A stretch of 64,000 nucleotides of DNA from assembly GCF_002979975.1 (NCBI RefSeq), contig NZ_PCQD01000010.1, positions 1 to 64,000 of the forward strand. The letters are read 5' to 3'. The position numbers were made by a program, and so were the translations under genes. Below the pieces are notes generated by a model. That model was not told the DNA's origin, ran no database searches, and saw nothing but the letters and a program-made list of their open reading frames with translations. The DNA comes from Pseudomonas sp. MYb185 (GTDB taxonomy: Bacteria > Pseudomonadota > Gammaproteobacteria > Pseudomonadales > Pseudomonadaceae). The first letter of the stretch is position 1; every line of letters starts with the position of its first letter. This document shows, one piece after another, positions 18,679 to 28,157 of the stretch.

Positions 18679-19017
18679 ATGAATCCGCCACCCGATATCC
18701 GCCCCCTGCCTCTATGCCACCTGGACGATCTCAGCGATCCCGGCAGCAAGGGCTTCGTGGTACAAGGCCGGCAACTATTCGCCGTGCGCCAGGGGCCCCA
18801 GGTGTTCGTCTACGAGAATCGCTGCCCGCATCGTGGCATCCCACTGGAATGGGTAGCCGATCAGTTTCTCGACAGCTCCGGAAAACTGATCCAGTGCGCC
18901 AGCCATGGCGCCCTGTTTCTGCCCGAATCCGGGGAGTGCGTGGCCGGCCCTTGCAGCGGCACCAGCCTCACCGCGATTCCCAGCCACATTGAGGCTGGGC
19001 AGGTCTGGCTGAGCTGA
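18679..19017 (+). CDS. Rieske [2Fe-2S] ferredoxin-like protein
   Basis: A 112-residue single-domain protein with the Rieske cluster ligands C49-x-H51 (NRCPHRG) and C73-x2-H76 (QCASHG), spaced as in small Rieske ferredoxins. No signal peptide or membrane anchor, so it is cytoplasmic. It may deliver electrons or act as a dioxygenase-type ferredoxin, but no partner oxygenase is nearby. The ATG at MNPPPDIRP is chosen over an upstream ATG adding 10 residues. Confidence 0.88.
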   Translation: MNPPPDIRPLPLCHLDDLSDPGSKGFVVQGRQLFAVRQGPQVFVYENRCPHRGIPLEWVADQFLDSSGKLIQCASHGALFLPESGECVAGPCSGTSLTAIPSHIEAGQVWLS

Positions 19018-19029
19018 GGCCGTTCAGGT

Positions 19030-19740
19030 TCAGCATTCGACCGGTAACTGCCCGGCCACTTCCAGTCCCAGTGGCGAGGGCCGCACCGACCAGGCCAGCA
19101 CCTGTACCCCCGCCGCCTGCGCCTGACGCAGCAGACTGCCATAAAGCGGATCGATCTCATCCGCCGGCCGCACCCGGGTGATGCCACTGTGCATCACGCA
19201 GAACAGCAGACAGCTGCGCTGCCCGCCCTGCGCCAGCGCAGTCAGTTCGCGCAGATGCTTCTGCCCGCGCAGGCTGACTGCATCGGGGAACGCCCCTTCC
19301 CCGTTACCCAGCGCCAGGGTCACGCTCTTGACCTCGACCACGCAGCTGTCCCGCGTGTTGCTCAACAAAAAGTCGAAACGGCTGCCTCCCGGCGCCAGGG
19401 TCACCTCGCGACGAATGTCCGGGTAGCCCGCCAGCGGGGTGATCAGGCTCTCGGCCAGCGCCGCGGCGACCACCGCATTGGCCCGCGCGCTGTGCACGCA
19501 GGCCAGTTCACCCGGTGCGGTTTCCACCAGTTCCCAGGTCCCCGGCAGCTTGCGCCCGGGACGCTGATGCAGATCGATCCAGACCCGGCTGCCCGGCTCA
19601 CCACAGTTCTTCATTGAGCCGGTGTTGGGGCAGTGCACGGTCAATTCCCGACCATCATCCAGTCGAATGTCCGCCAGAAACCGCTTGTAACGACGGATCA
19701 GCGTGCCGCCGAGCAGCGGCTGTGAAAACGGAATCAGCAT
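19030..19740 (-). CDS. sfsA: SfsA family DNA/RNA nuclease-fold protein
   Basis: A 236-residue protein of the SfsA (sugar fermentation stimulation) family, with an N-terminal OB-like region and a C-terminal restriction-nuclease-like domain. Visible motifs are VHCPNTGSM near residue 40, SRFDFLL and VEVKSVTLA, and the catalytic-type E-x-K is present. The physiological role is uncertain. The ATG overlaps the end of the aminotransferase gene by 7 bases; a longer frame inside that gene adds 54 unlikely residues. Confidence 0.93.
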   Translation of the reverse strand: MLIPFSQPLLGGTLIRRYKRFLADIRLDDGRELTVHCPNTGSMKNCGEPGSRVWIDLHQRPGRKLPGTWELVETAPGELACVHSARANAVVAAALAESLITPLAGYPDIRREVTLAPGGSRFDFLLSNTRDSCVVEVKSVTLALGNGEGAFPDAVSLRGQKHLRELTALAQGGQRSCLLFCVMHSGITRVRPADEIDPLYGSLLRQAQAAGVQVLAWSVRPSPLGLEVAGQLPVEC

Positions 19741-20912
19741 CCCGGCCAGCTCCCCAGGGCCCGGGCGATACGCTCCGCCGCCTGTTCCAGGCGCGGCAGC
19801 GAGTTGGCATAGGCGAAACGCACATGCTCGGCGGCCCGGTGCTGCCCGAAATCCAGCCCCGGGGTGATTGCCACATGCTCGGTTTCGATCAGGTGCCGGC
19901 ACAGCTGCTGACTGTCAGCACCAAAGGCGCTGCTATCCGCGTACAGATAGAAGGCCCCCGCCGGGGTATTGGGAATGCGAAAGCCCAGCTCGCGCAACAC
20001 CGGCAGCAGAAAGTCGCGGCGCTGGTGGAACGCCTCGCGGCGCGCTTCGCAGATGGCCAGCGTTTCCTCGCTGAAGGCAGCCAATGCAGCCTGCTGCGAC
20101 AGATGCGGCGCGCAGATGTACAGGTTCTGGGCCAACTTCTCCAGTTCGGGCACAGCCTCTTCCGGTGCCACCAGCCAGCCCAGCCGCCAGCCGGTCATGC
20201 CGAAGTACTTGGAGAAACTGTTCAGCACCCAGGCATCGGGGGCCACTTCCAGCACCGAGGCGGCCTCGCAGCCATAGGTCAGCCCGTGATAGATCTCATC
20301 GACGATCAACTGGCCACCCAGGCGCCGAGTGGTGTCAGCCATGGCCCTGAGCTGTTCGCGACTGAGTACGCTACCCGAGGGGTTGGCCGGCGAGGCACTG
20401 AGTACCGCGACGCTGTCGGCGCTCCAGTGCTGCTCGATCATCTGCGGCGTCAGTTGGTAGTCACTGTCCGGCCCGGTAGGGATCAGCGTCGCGCGCCCTT
20501 CGACCAGACGCAGGAAATGGCGGTTGCATGGATAGGCCGGATCGGCCATCAGCACCCTGGCGCCGGCATCCACCAGCAGTGCACTGACCAGCAGCAGCGC
20601 GCCGGAGCCGCCGGGCGTGATCACCACCCGCCGCGGGTCCAGATCGATGCCATGGCGCTGCTGGTAGAAGGCGGCCACCGCCTCGCGCAACGCTGGCAGG
20701 CCAAGCGCCGGTGTATAGCTGGTATGCCCGGCCGCCAGGGCAGCCTGGGCCGCACGCATGATCGGCTCGGGGGTGGTGAAATCCGGCTCGCCGATTTCCA
20801 TGTGAATGACATCATGGCCCTGCGCCTGCAGCGCCTTGGCCCGTTCCAGTACCGCCATCACATGGAAGGGTTCGATATCCCCGATCCGCTGCGCCCAGCG
20901 CTGTTTCAACAT
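19734..20912 (-). CDS. Class I/II pyridoxal-phosphate aminotransferase
   Basis: A 392-residue fold-type I aminotransferase. The PLP lysine is K235 in NSFSKYFGMTGWRLGW. The substrate-binding EPDF is at 42-45, NPSG at 177-180, and the cofactor Asp at VDEIYHGL near 205. The sequence resembles aspartate/aromatic or alanine-type aminotransferases, but the substrate cannot be read from this. Start is at MLKQRWAQRIG, with GGAGG just upstream. Downstream sfsA overlaps by 7 bases, suggesting one operon. Confidence 0.9.
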   Translation of the reverse strand: MLKQRWAQRIGDIEPFHVMAVLERAKALQAQGHDVIHMEIGEPDFTTPEPIMRAAQAALAAGHTSYTPALGLPALREAVAAFYQQRHGIDLDPRRVVITPGGSGALLLVSALLVDAGARVLMADPAYPCNRHFLRLVEGRATLIPTGPDSDYQLTPQMIEQHWSADSVAVLSASPANPSGSVLSREQLRAMADTTRRLGGQLIVDEIYHGLTYGCEAASVLEVAPDAWVLNSFSKYFGMTGWRLGWLVAPEEAVPELEKLAQNLYICAPHLSQQAALAAFSEETLAICEARREAFHQRRDFLLPVLRELGFRIPNTPAGAFYLYADSSAFGADSQQLCRHLIETEHVAITPGLDFGQHRAAEHVRFAYANSLPRLEQAAERIARALGSWPGC

Positions 20913-21225
20913 GCCTACCTCCGTTACCGACAGCGGCAAAAAGCGCCATGATACCTGCCCCGGCGAAGATTGGCCTGGTCTCGCCGAACTGGCGCTGGGC
21001 GCAGACCAAAACGCGGGCGCAACATGCGCTGTGCGAAAGCTCGGCTGCCCCAATCCATTTCGAGCTATGCTGACATCATGAAATGATCTTTAAGTCGGCA
21101 AAAAGTAGCTTCGCTGATCGGGTTCTGGTAGTTTTGCCCGCTTGCAGGCCACAGGCCGCACCCCCGCCGGTCAGCAGTGGTTTCGACCTGGCACAGGATG
21201 ATTGAGCTAAGAGTGAGGCTGTTCT

Positions 21226-21669
21226 ATGCCCAGCAATACGAAAGAAAAGAACTCATTGTTGATTCGCGGCTTTGTTCCCTATCAGGAAGAGAAAGGCGAG
21301 GAGTACATGAACGAGCGTCAGCTCGCCCATTTCGCCGACATCCTGAACAGCTGGAAGCGCGAGCTGATGGAAGAAGTCGATCGCACTGTGTCCTATATGC
21401 AGGACGAGGCGGCCAACTTCCCCGACCCCGCCGACCGCGCCAGCCAGGAAGAGGAATTCAGCCTGGAACTGCGTACCCGCGATCGTGAGCGCAAGCTGAT
21501 CAAGAAGATCGATCAGACCCTGCAGCGCATCGAGGATGATGACTACGGGTTCTGCGACTCCTGCGGCGTCGAAATCGGCATCCGCCGCCTGGAAGCCCGC
21601 CCTACGGCCACCCTTTGCATCGATTGCAAAACGCTGGCCGAGATCAAGGAAAAGCAGATCGGCGGTTGA
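21226..21669 (+). CDS. dksA: RNA polymerase-binding transcription factor DksA
   Basis: Binds the RNA polymerase secondary channel and, with ppGpp, lowers rRNA promoter activity and raises amino-acid promoters. The 147-residue protein has a coiled-coil domain (about 30-105) with the acidic tip DPADRA, and a four-cysteine zinc finger C110, C113, C131, C134. GAGG lies upstream of the ATG. It precedes gluQRS as in many gammaproteobacteria. Strong rRNA-type promoters, its usual targets, lie at the left end of this window. Confidence 0.97.
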   Translation: MPSNTKEKNSLLIRGFVPYQEEKGEEYMNERQLAHFADILNSWKRELMEEVDRTVSYMQDEAANFPDPADRASQEEEFSLELRTRDRERKLIKKIDQTLQRIEDDDYGFCDSCGVEIGIRRLEARPTATLCIDCKTLAEIKEKQIGG

Positions 21670-21734
21670 TCTGCGTCCGATCGGCGATAGACAGCCCAAC
21701 GTCTGCCGCCGATCGCCCCTCTGCGCCAAACACC

Positions 21735-22631
21735 ATGGCCATACCCCCTTCTGCCTACACCGGGCGCTTCGCCCCCACCCCCAGTGGTTATCTGCATTTC
21801 GGCTCCCTGCTCGCCGCCGTCGCCAGCTACCTGGACGCCCGCCACCATCAGGGACACTGGCTGGTCCGCATCGAGGATCTGGATACCCCGCGCAATATCC
21901 CCGGTGCCAGCGAGCATATCCTGCGTACCCTCGAGGCCTACGGGCTGCACTGGGATGGCGAGGTGGTCCGGCAGAGCGAGCGCCTGGTGCTGTATCAGGA
22001 CGTGATCGATCACTGGTTGAGCACTGGCCAGGCCTACCATTGCGACTGCTCGCGCCGCGAGATCATCGCCCATGATGGCGTCTACCCCGGCACCTGCCGC
22101 GAGCGCCAGCTGCCGGCGGCGAGTGACCATGCGGTGCGCGTCAAGGTCAGCCCGCAGGAACTGGGCTTCGACGATCGACTGCAGGGCCGCTTCAGCCAGA
22201 ATCTGGCCAGCAGCTCGGGTGACTTCATCGTTCGCCGGCGTGACGGCATCATCGCCTATCAACTGGCGGTGGTGGTCGACGATATCGCCCAGGGCGTCAC
22301 CGATATCGTGCGCGGTGCCGACCTGCTGGACTCCACGCCGCGGCAACTGTGGCTGTACCGGTTGCTGCAGCAGCCGGCGCCGCGCTATCTGCATGTGCCA
22401 CTGATCATGCGCCATGAAGGCGAGAAGCTCAGCAAGCGCCTCGGCTCGACCCCGCTGGAACCGGAGCAGGCCTCGGCCACACTGCATCGGGCACTGCGCA
22501 TTCTGACCCCGCAGCCCCCTGCCGAGCTGGGCGCGGCACCGGTCGCCGAGCAGCTGCAATGGGCCATCGCCCACTGGCAACCGCAGCGATTGCCGGCCGT
22601 GCGCCAGATACTGGAGAGCACCCAGGGGTGA
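21735..22631 (+). CDS. gluQRS: Glutamyl-Q tRNA(Asp) synthetase
   Basis: Attaches glutamate to queuosine at position 34 of tRNA-Asp. The 298-residue protein is a truncated glutamyl-tRNA synthetase without an anticodon-binding domain. It has the class I signatures HFGS at YLHFGSLLAAV and KLSKR, and a zinc-binding segment (CDCSRREI through GTCRERQ). Start chosen at MAIPPSAYTGRFAPTPSG. It follows dksA with an 65-base gap that contains an 8-base-pair hairpin (CGATCGGC, 21678-21685, with 21708-21715). Confidence 0.95.
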   Translation: MAIPPSAYTGRFAPTPSGYLHFGSLLAAVASYLDARHHQGHWLVRIEDLDTPRNIPGASEHILRTLEAYGLHWDGEVVRQSERLVLYQDVIDHWLSTGQAYHCDCSRREIIAHDGVYPGTCRERQLPAASDHAVRVKVSPQELGFDDRLQGRFSQNLASSSGDFIVRRRDGIIAYQLAVVVDDIAQGVTDIVRGADLLDSTPRQLWLYRLLQQPAPRYLHVPLIMRHEGEKLSKRLGSTPLEPEQASATLHRALRILTPQPPAELGAAPVAEQLQWAIAHWQPQRLPAVRQILESTQG

Positions 22632-22682
22632 CAAGCCAACCGGGCCTGATTACCATCGCTGCACTGCCCGAGGACAACTCCC

Positions 22683-22859
22683 ATGTATATCTACCGACTG
22701 GTATTGCTGCTGGTCATCGGCATCTACCTGTTTTCACCCGCCATCATGGACTGGTGGATCGAACCCATGGGCGCCTGGTATCGACCCTATGTGCTGTGGC
22801 TGATCCTGATCATCGCCGGCATGCTGCTGCAGAGCCCAAGGGATACCGATGAGCTTTGA
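22683..22859 (+). CDS. cbrX: Small membrane protein upstream of cbrA (CbrX-like)
   Basis: A 58-residue protein with two predicted membrane helices (about 4-22 and 38-51: VLWLILIIAGMLL) joined by a Trp-rich loop (DWWIEPMGAWYRPY). Ends 11 bases inside cbrA, so cbrA translation is probably coupled to it. In P. putida a small ORF at this place is called cbrX and is translated with cbrA. Its own function is unclear. A Shine-Dalgarno-like GAGGACA is upstream. Confidence 0.82.
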   Translation: MYIYRLVLLLVIGIYLFSPAIMDWWIEPMGAWYRPYVLWLILIIAGMLLQSPRDTDEL

Positions 22860-25791
22860 ACTGAGTCTGCTGATACTGCTCAGCGTCACCTATCTGGTCA
22901 TCCTGTTCAGCGTCGCCTGGGCTACCGAGCGCGGACTGCTGCCCCGTTCGCTGGTGCGCCACCCGGCGATCTACACCCTGTCCATCGGTGTGTACGCCAG
23001 CGCCTGGGCGTTCTACGGTACCGTCGGCCTGGCCTACCAGTACGGCTACGGCTTCCTTACCTACTACCTCGGCGTGTGCGGCGCTTTCCTGCTGGCCCCG
23101 GTGCTGCTCAACCCGATCCTGCGCATCACCCGCACCTACCAGCTGTCGTCCCTGGCCGACCTGTTCGCCTTCCGCTTCCGCAGCACCTGGGCCGGCACCC
23201 TGACCACCGTGTTCATGCTGCTGAGCATGCTGCCGCTGCTGGCACTGCAGATTCAGGCGGTCGCCGACTCGGTGCAGATCCTCACCCACGATCCGCGCCA
23301 GCGACCGGTAGCGCTGGGCTTCTGCCTGCTGATCATCCTGTTCGCCATCCTGTTCGGTGCCCGCCACATCTCCGCCCGGGAAAAGCACGAAGGGCTGGTG
23401 TTCGCCATCGCCTTCGAATCGGTGGTCAAGCTGGTGTGCCTGTCGGCGGTCGGCCTGTATGCCCTGTTCGTGGTGTTCGAAGGCCCCTCCGGGCTGGAGC
23501 TGTGGCTCAGCCATAACCAGGAAGCGCTGAAGACCCTGCACAGCCCGTTGCAGGAGGGGCCGTGGCGGACACTGCTGCTGGTGTTCTTCGCCGCCGCCAT
23601 CGTCATGCCGCACATGTACCACATGGCCTTCACCGAGAACCTCAACCCCAGGGCATTGAGTTCGGCCAGTTGGGGGCTGCCACTGTTTCTGCTGCTCATG
23701 AGCCTGGCGGTGCCACCGATTCTCTGGGCCGGCCTGTACCTTGACGTGCCGACCAACGCCGAGTACTACACCCTTGGCCTCGGTGTCGCCGCCGGCGCCG
23801 ACTGGCTGACCCTGGTCGCCTTCATCGGCGGCATTTCCGCCGCCAGCGGGCTGATCATCGTGGTCACCCTGGCGCTGTCCGGGATGGTGCTCAACCATAT
23901 GGTGCTGCCGGTCTATCAACCCAGTGCCGACAACAACATCTACCGTTGGCTGCTGTGGACCCGCCGCAGCCTGATCGCCGCCATCATCATGGCCAGCTAT
24001 GGCTTCTATCGCCTGCTCGGCAGCGACCAGCACCTGTCCAACCTGGGCATCACCTCATTCGTCGCCACCGTGCAGTTCCTGCCCGGCGCGCTGTCGGTGC
24101 TGTACTGGCCGCAGGCCAATCATCGCGGCTTCATCTGCGGCCTGGTCGCCGGCATGGCAGTCTGGGCAGCGACCCTGCTGCTGCCGATGATCACCGGTAT
24201 CGATACCTTGCAGATGATGGGACTGCAGGTCTCGCTGGATTCCGAGTCCTGGCATATCGCTGCGATCGTATCGCTGACCACCAATATCGTCGTGTTCACC
24301 CTGGTCTCGCTGTTCACCCAGCGCTCCACCGACGAGATCAGCGCTGCCGAGGCCTGCCTGGTGGACAATGTCAGGCGCCCTCAACGCATGGAGCTGGTCG
24401 CCAGCTCACCGCAGGAGTTCGCCCAGCAACTGGCCAAGCCCCTGGGCAACCGGGCCGCGCAGCAGGAAGTAGAACAGGCGCTGCGCGACCTCAAGCTGCC
24501 GTTCGACGAGCGCCGTCCCTATGCCCTGCGCCGCCTGCGTGACCGGCTGGAGGCCAACCTGTCCGGTCTGATGGGCCCGGCGGTGGCACAGGAAATGATC
24601 GAGACCTTCCTGCCCTTCAAGCTGGCAAGCAACGGGTACGTCACCGAGGATATCCATTTCATCGAGAACCGCCTGGAAGACTATCACTCGCGGCTGACCG
24701 GCCTGGCCGCCGAGCTGGATGCGCTGCGCCGCTACCACCGCCAGACCCTGCAGGACCTGCCGATGGGTGTCTGCTCGCTGGCCGAGGACAGCGAGGTGCT
24801 GATGTGGAACCGGGCACTGCAGACATTGACCGGGATCGCCGCCGACAGCGTGATCGGCTCGCGCCTGGAAAACCTGCCAGCCCCCTGGAACGAACTGCTG
24901 CAGCGCTTCGTCGCCGACGAATCAGCGCACCTGCACAAGCAGAAGCTGCTGAATAACGGCCAGACCCAGTGGCTCAGCCTGCACAAGGCGGCGATCGACG
25001 AGCCGGGCAATGCTCGCGGTGGTCTGGTACTGTTGATCGAGGACCAGACCGACACCCAGTTGCTCGAGGATGAACTGATTCACTCCGAGCGCCTGGCCTC
25101 GATCGGCCGGCTTGCTGCCGGCGTGGCCCACGAGATCGGCAACCCGATCACCGGCATCGCCTGCCTGGCGCAGAATCTGCGCGAGGAGTCCGAGCAACCG
25201 GAGGCACACGAGGCGGCCGAACAGATCCTCGAGCAGACCCGCCGGGTATCGCGGATCGTGCAATCGATGGTCAACTTCGCCCATGTCGGCAGCCGGCACA
25301 ACAACGCCAACGATGAAGTGGACCTGGCCGCCTGTACCAACGAGGCCATCCACCTTCTGTCGTTGAGCCGCAAGGGACCGGAGATCAATTATGTTAACCT
25401 GTGTGACGCCACCCATCGCGTCGCCGGCGATAGCCAGCGTCTGGTGCAGGTGCTGATCAACCTGCTGGGCAATGCCCGCGACGCCAGCAGCGACGGTGAC
25501 AGCGTTACCGTGCGGACGGTTCAGGATGAACATCAGATTCTGCTGAGCGTGGAGGATCAAGGCAGCGGCATCGACCGGGCATTGATGGACCGCCTGTTCG
25601 AACCGTTCTTCACGACGAAGGCTCCAGGGACGGGAACCGGGCTGGGACTGGCACTGGTGTACTCGATCATCGAGGAGCATTATGGTCAGATCACGGTAGA
25701 CAGTCCCATCGATGAGGCCACGCAGCGGGGCACCCGATTCACCATCACCCTGCCGCGCTATGGCGTCTTTAGTTCTGGTACCTCCGCTTGA
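22849..25791 (+). CDS. cbrA: Sensor histidine kinase CbrA
   Basis: Sensor of the CbrA/CbrB system controlling carbon and nitrogen use. The 980-residue protein has an N-terminal SLC5 (sodium:solute symporter-like) region with about 12-13 helices (1-500), a linker, a PAS domain (about 630-735), and a HisKA domain with phospho-acceptor H761 in GVAHEIGNPITG. The HATPase domain has N-box NLLGNARDAS and the G-boxes DQGSGID and GTGTGLGL. Overlaps cbrX by 11 bases; cbrB starts 32 bases after its stop. Confidence 0.96.
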   Translation: MSFELSLLILLSVTYLVILFSVAWATERGLLPRSLVRHPAIYTLSIGVYASAWAFYGTVGLAYQYGYGFLTYYLGVCGAFLLAPVLLNPILRITRTYQLSSLADLFAFRFRSTWAGTLTTVFMLLSMLPLLALQIQAVADSVQILTHDPRQRPVALGFCLLIILFAILFGARHISAREKHEGLVFAIAFESVVKLVCLSAVGLYALFVVFEGPSGLELWLSHNQEALKTLHSPLQEGPWRTLLLVFFAAAIVMPHMYHMAFTENLNPRALSSASWGLPLFLLLMSLAVPPILWAGLYLDVPTNAEYYTLGLGVAAGADWLTLVAFIGGISAASGLIIVVTLALSGMVLNHMVLPVYQPSADNNIYRWLLWTRRSLIAAIIMASYGFYRLLGSDQHLSNLGITSFVATVQFLPGALSVLYWPQANHRGFICGLVAGMAVWAATLLLPMITGIDTLQMMGLQVSLDSESWHIAAIVSLTTNIVVFTLVSLFTQRSTDEISAAEACLVDNVRRPQRMELVASSPQEFAQQLAKPLGNRAAQQEVEQALRDLKLPFDERRPYALRRLRDRLEANLSGLMGPAVAQEMIETFLPFKLASNGYVTEDIHFIENRLEDYHSRLTGLAAELDALRRYHRQTLQDLPMGVCSLAEDSEVLMWNRALQTLTGIAADSVIGSRLENLPAPWNELLQRFVADESAHLHKQKLLNNGQTQWLSLHKAAIDEPGNARGGLVLLIEDQTDTQLLEDELIHSERLASIGRLAAGVAHEIGNPITGIACLAQNLREESEQPEAHEAAEQILEQTRRVSRIVQSMVNFAHVGSRHNNANDEVDLAACTNEAIHLLSLSRKGPEINYVNLCDATHRVAGDSQRLVQVLINLLGNARDASSDGDSVTVRTVQDEHQILLSVEDQGSGIDRALMDRLFEPFFTTKAPGTGTGLGLALVYSIIEEHYGQITVDSPIDEATQRGTRFTITLPRYGVFSSGTSA

Positions 25792-25823
25792 TGGATGTCG
25801 GACGGTCACCGCAAGAGGTAGAT

Positions 25824-27239
<1,416 letters not shown>

Positions 27240-27270
27240 AGACCTTCCCGGTCCTCCTCGGTGGAGGGCC

Positions 27271-27366
27271 GTTACCCCATGAAGTGTTACCCGTTACCCA
27301 GCCCTCGGGAACAAACTGTTACCCCTAGTCCAAATGAGGTAACACTTTAACGAGGCATACGGTAAC
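27271..27366. promoter_or_regulatory. Array of CbrB-type half sites upstream of crcZ
   Basis: Four GTTAC copies (27271, 27286, 27293, 27318) and two inverted GTAAC copies (27339, 27362) in 96 bases. They lie 75 to 170 bases upstream of the crcZ -24/-12 promoter, where an enhancer-binding protein is expected. Published CbrB sites contain these pentamers as I recall. Confidence 0.75.
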
Positions 27367-27440
27367 ACCTCCCCCTTCCCGCTTCGGCAAGCTCACCACG
27401 AAAAACATTAACTTATTGTTTTTAAAGACATTTTAAAACA

Positions 27441-27456
27441 TGGCACGGCAAATGCT
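27441..27456 (+). promoter_or_regulatory. Sigma-54 promoter of crcZ
   Basis: TGGCACGGCAAATGCT has GG and GC exactly 10 bases apart and matches the sigma-54 consensus closely. The start of transcription would be near 27467. Confidence 0.88.
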
Positions 27457-27466
27457 TTATTACAGA

Positions 27467-27838
27467 CACAACAAGAATAAAAACTGGCAAGACCCCATAA
27501 CAAAAACAAGATTCAGCTCCACACATAACAAGAACAAAACGTGCGAGTGCAGCAAACTGATTTTTTTGGAGAATGGGAACACAGCAAGCGAACGAACTGT
27601 TCGACGGGATACCCGAAAGGGTACCGAGAAAAATAAAAGTTGCTCAAGCAACCTACCGGTCCCGATGCCAACCTTGGCCACTGCTGTCTCCTAAGCGTCC
27701 AAAGCAATCCGCTTGCTTTAGGCAACCCGGGATGGGTTTAACGGGGTGGCACTGTCACCCAGCCCAAAAGAACAAGAAACAGCTCAGAAAATAAAAACAA
27801 AAACCATTAGGGGGAGTGAATACTCCCCTTGAGCTTTC
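27467..27838 (+). ncRNA. crcZ: CrcZ small RNA, Hfq/Crc decoy
   Basis: About 370 nt between cbrB and pcnB, the usual place. It begins ACACAACAAGAATAA and holds at least five A-rich CA motifs that fit AAnAAnAA: 27470-27480, 27499-27509, 27527-27537, 27629-27638, 27768-27778, and a sixth candidate at 27788-27802. CrcZ titrates Hfq/Crc and lifts catabolite repression when CbrB is active. It ends in a stem at 27811-27828. Short open frames through this region are not supported as genes. Ends are estimated. Confidence 0.88.
27811..27838 (+). terminator. Candidate crcZ terminator
   Basis: A 7-base-pair stem (GGGGAGT 27811-27817 with ACTCCCC 27822-27828) followed by TTGAGCTTT. The T run is interrupted, so this is less certain than the promoter. 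Confidence 0.6.
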
Positions 27839-28157
27839 CCCCCCTCCTGCTTCACCTTCCTTACAATTCCCCGGCCATTCACGCTAGAATGGGCGCCTGT
27901 TGATACAGGCAACACGGTATTCGAACCCAAACGTGCGTCTATCCAGTGCTTTGCCCATGACATTCATGCATGTTAACTTCGGCTTTCTGAAGCCTCGGTA
28001 AAGTGTACCCAGCCAGGGACATAGGCGAATCCAGCGATCCAGCGGCATGTACTATAGTAGATGCGCATGACCGGCAGGATTCCCGGCTGCACCTGGGCCG
28101 CCATTTTCCCAGGTTTACAGGCCTGGGGTTGGATACGCCGGTGGACTACCCGCTCAT
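27839..28157 (+). promoter_or_regulatory. Region upstream of pcnB with a candidate promoter
   Basis: TTACAA (27861-27866), an 18-base spacer and TAGAAT (27885-27890) form a candidate promoter, giving a leader of about 260 nt. A second possible -10, TATAGT, lies near 28052. A hairpin (CCCAGG with CCTGGG, 28107-28126) precedes the start. No gene is supported in this stretch. Confidence 0.4.

Noticed and set aside
21182..21225. A TGGCAC sequence upstream of dksA as a sigma-54 promoter
   Set aside because: The GG and GC dinucleotides are not 10 bases apart, so it does not fit the -24/-12 pattern.
22810..24033. A 407-codon open frame on the minus strand, very rich in Gln, His and Gly
   Set aside because: It is the complement of the membrane part of cbrA; low-complexity composition reflects the reversed codons.
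27440..27794. Short open frames through the crcZ region
   Set aside because: The region has a sigma-54 promoter, A-rich motifs and a terminator of an sRNA; the peptides have no conserved features or ribosome binding sites.
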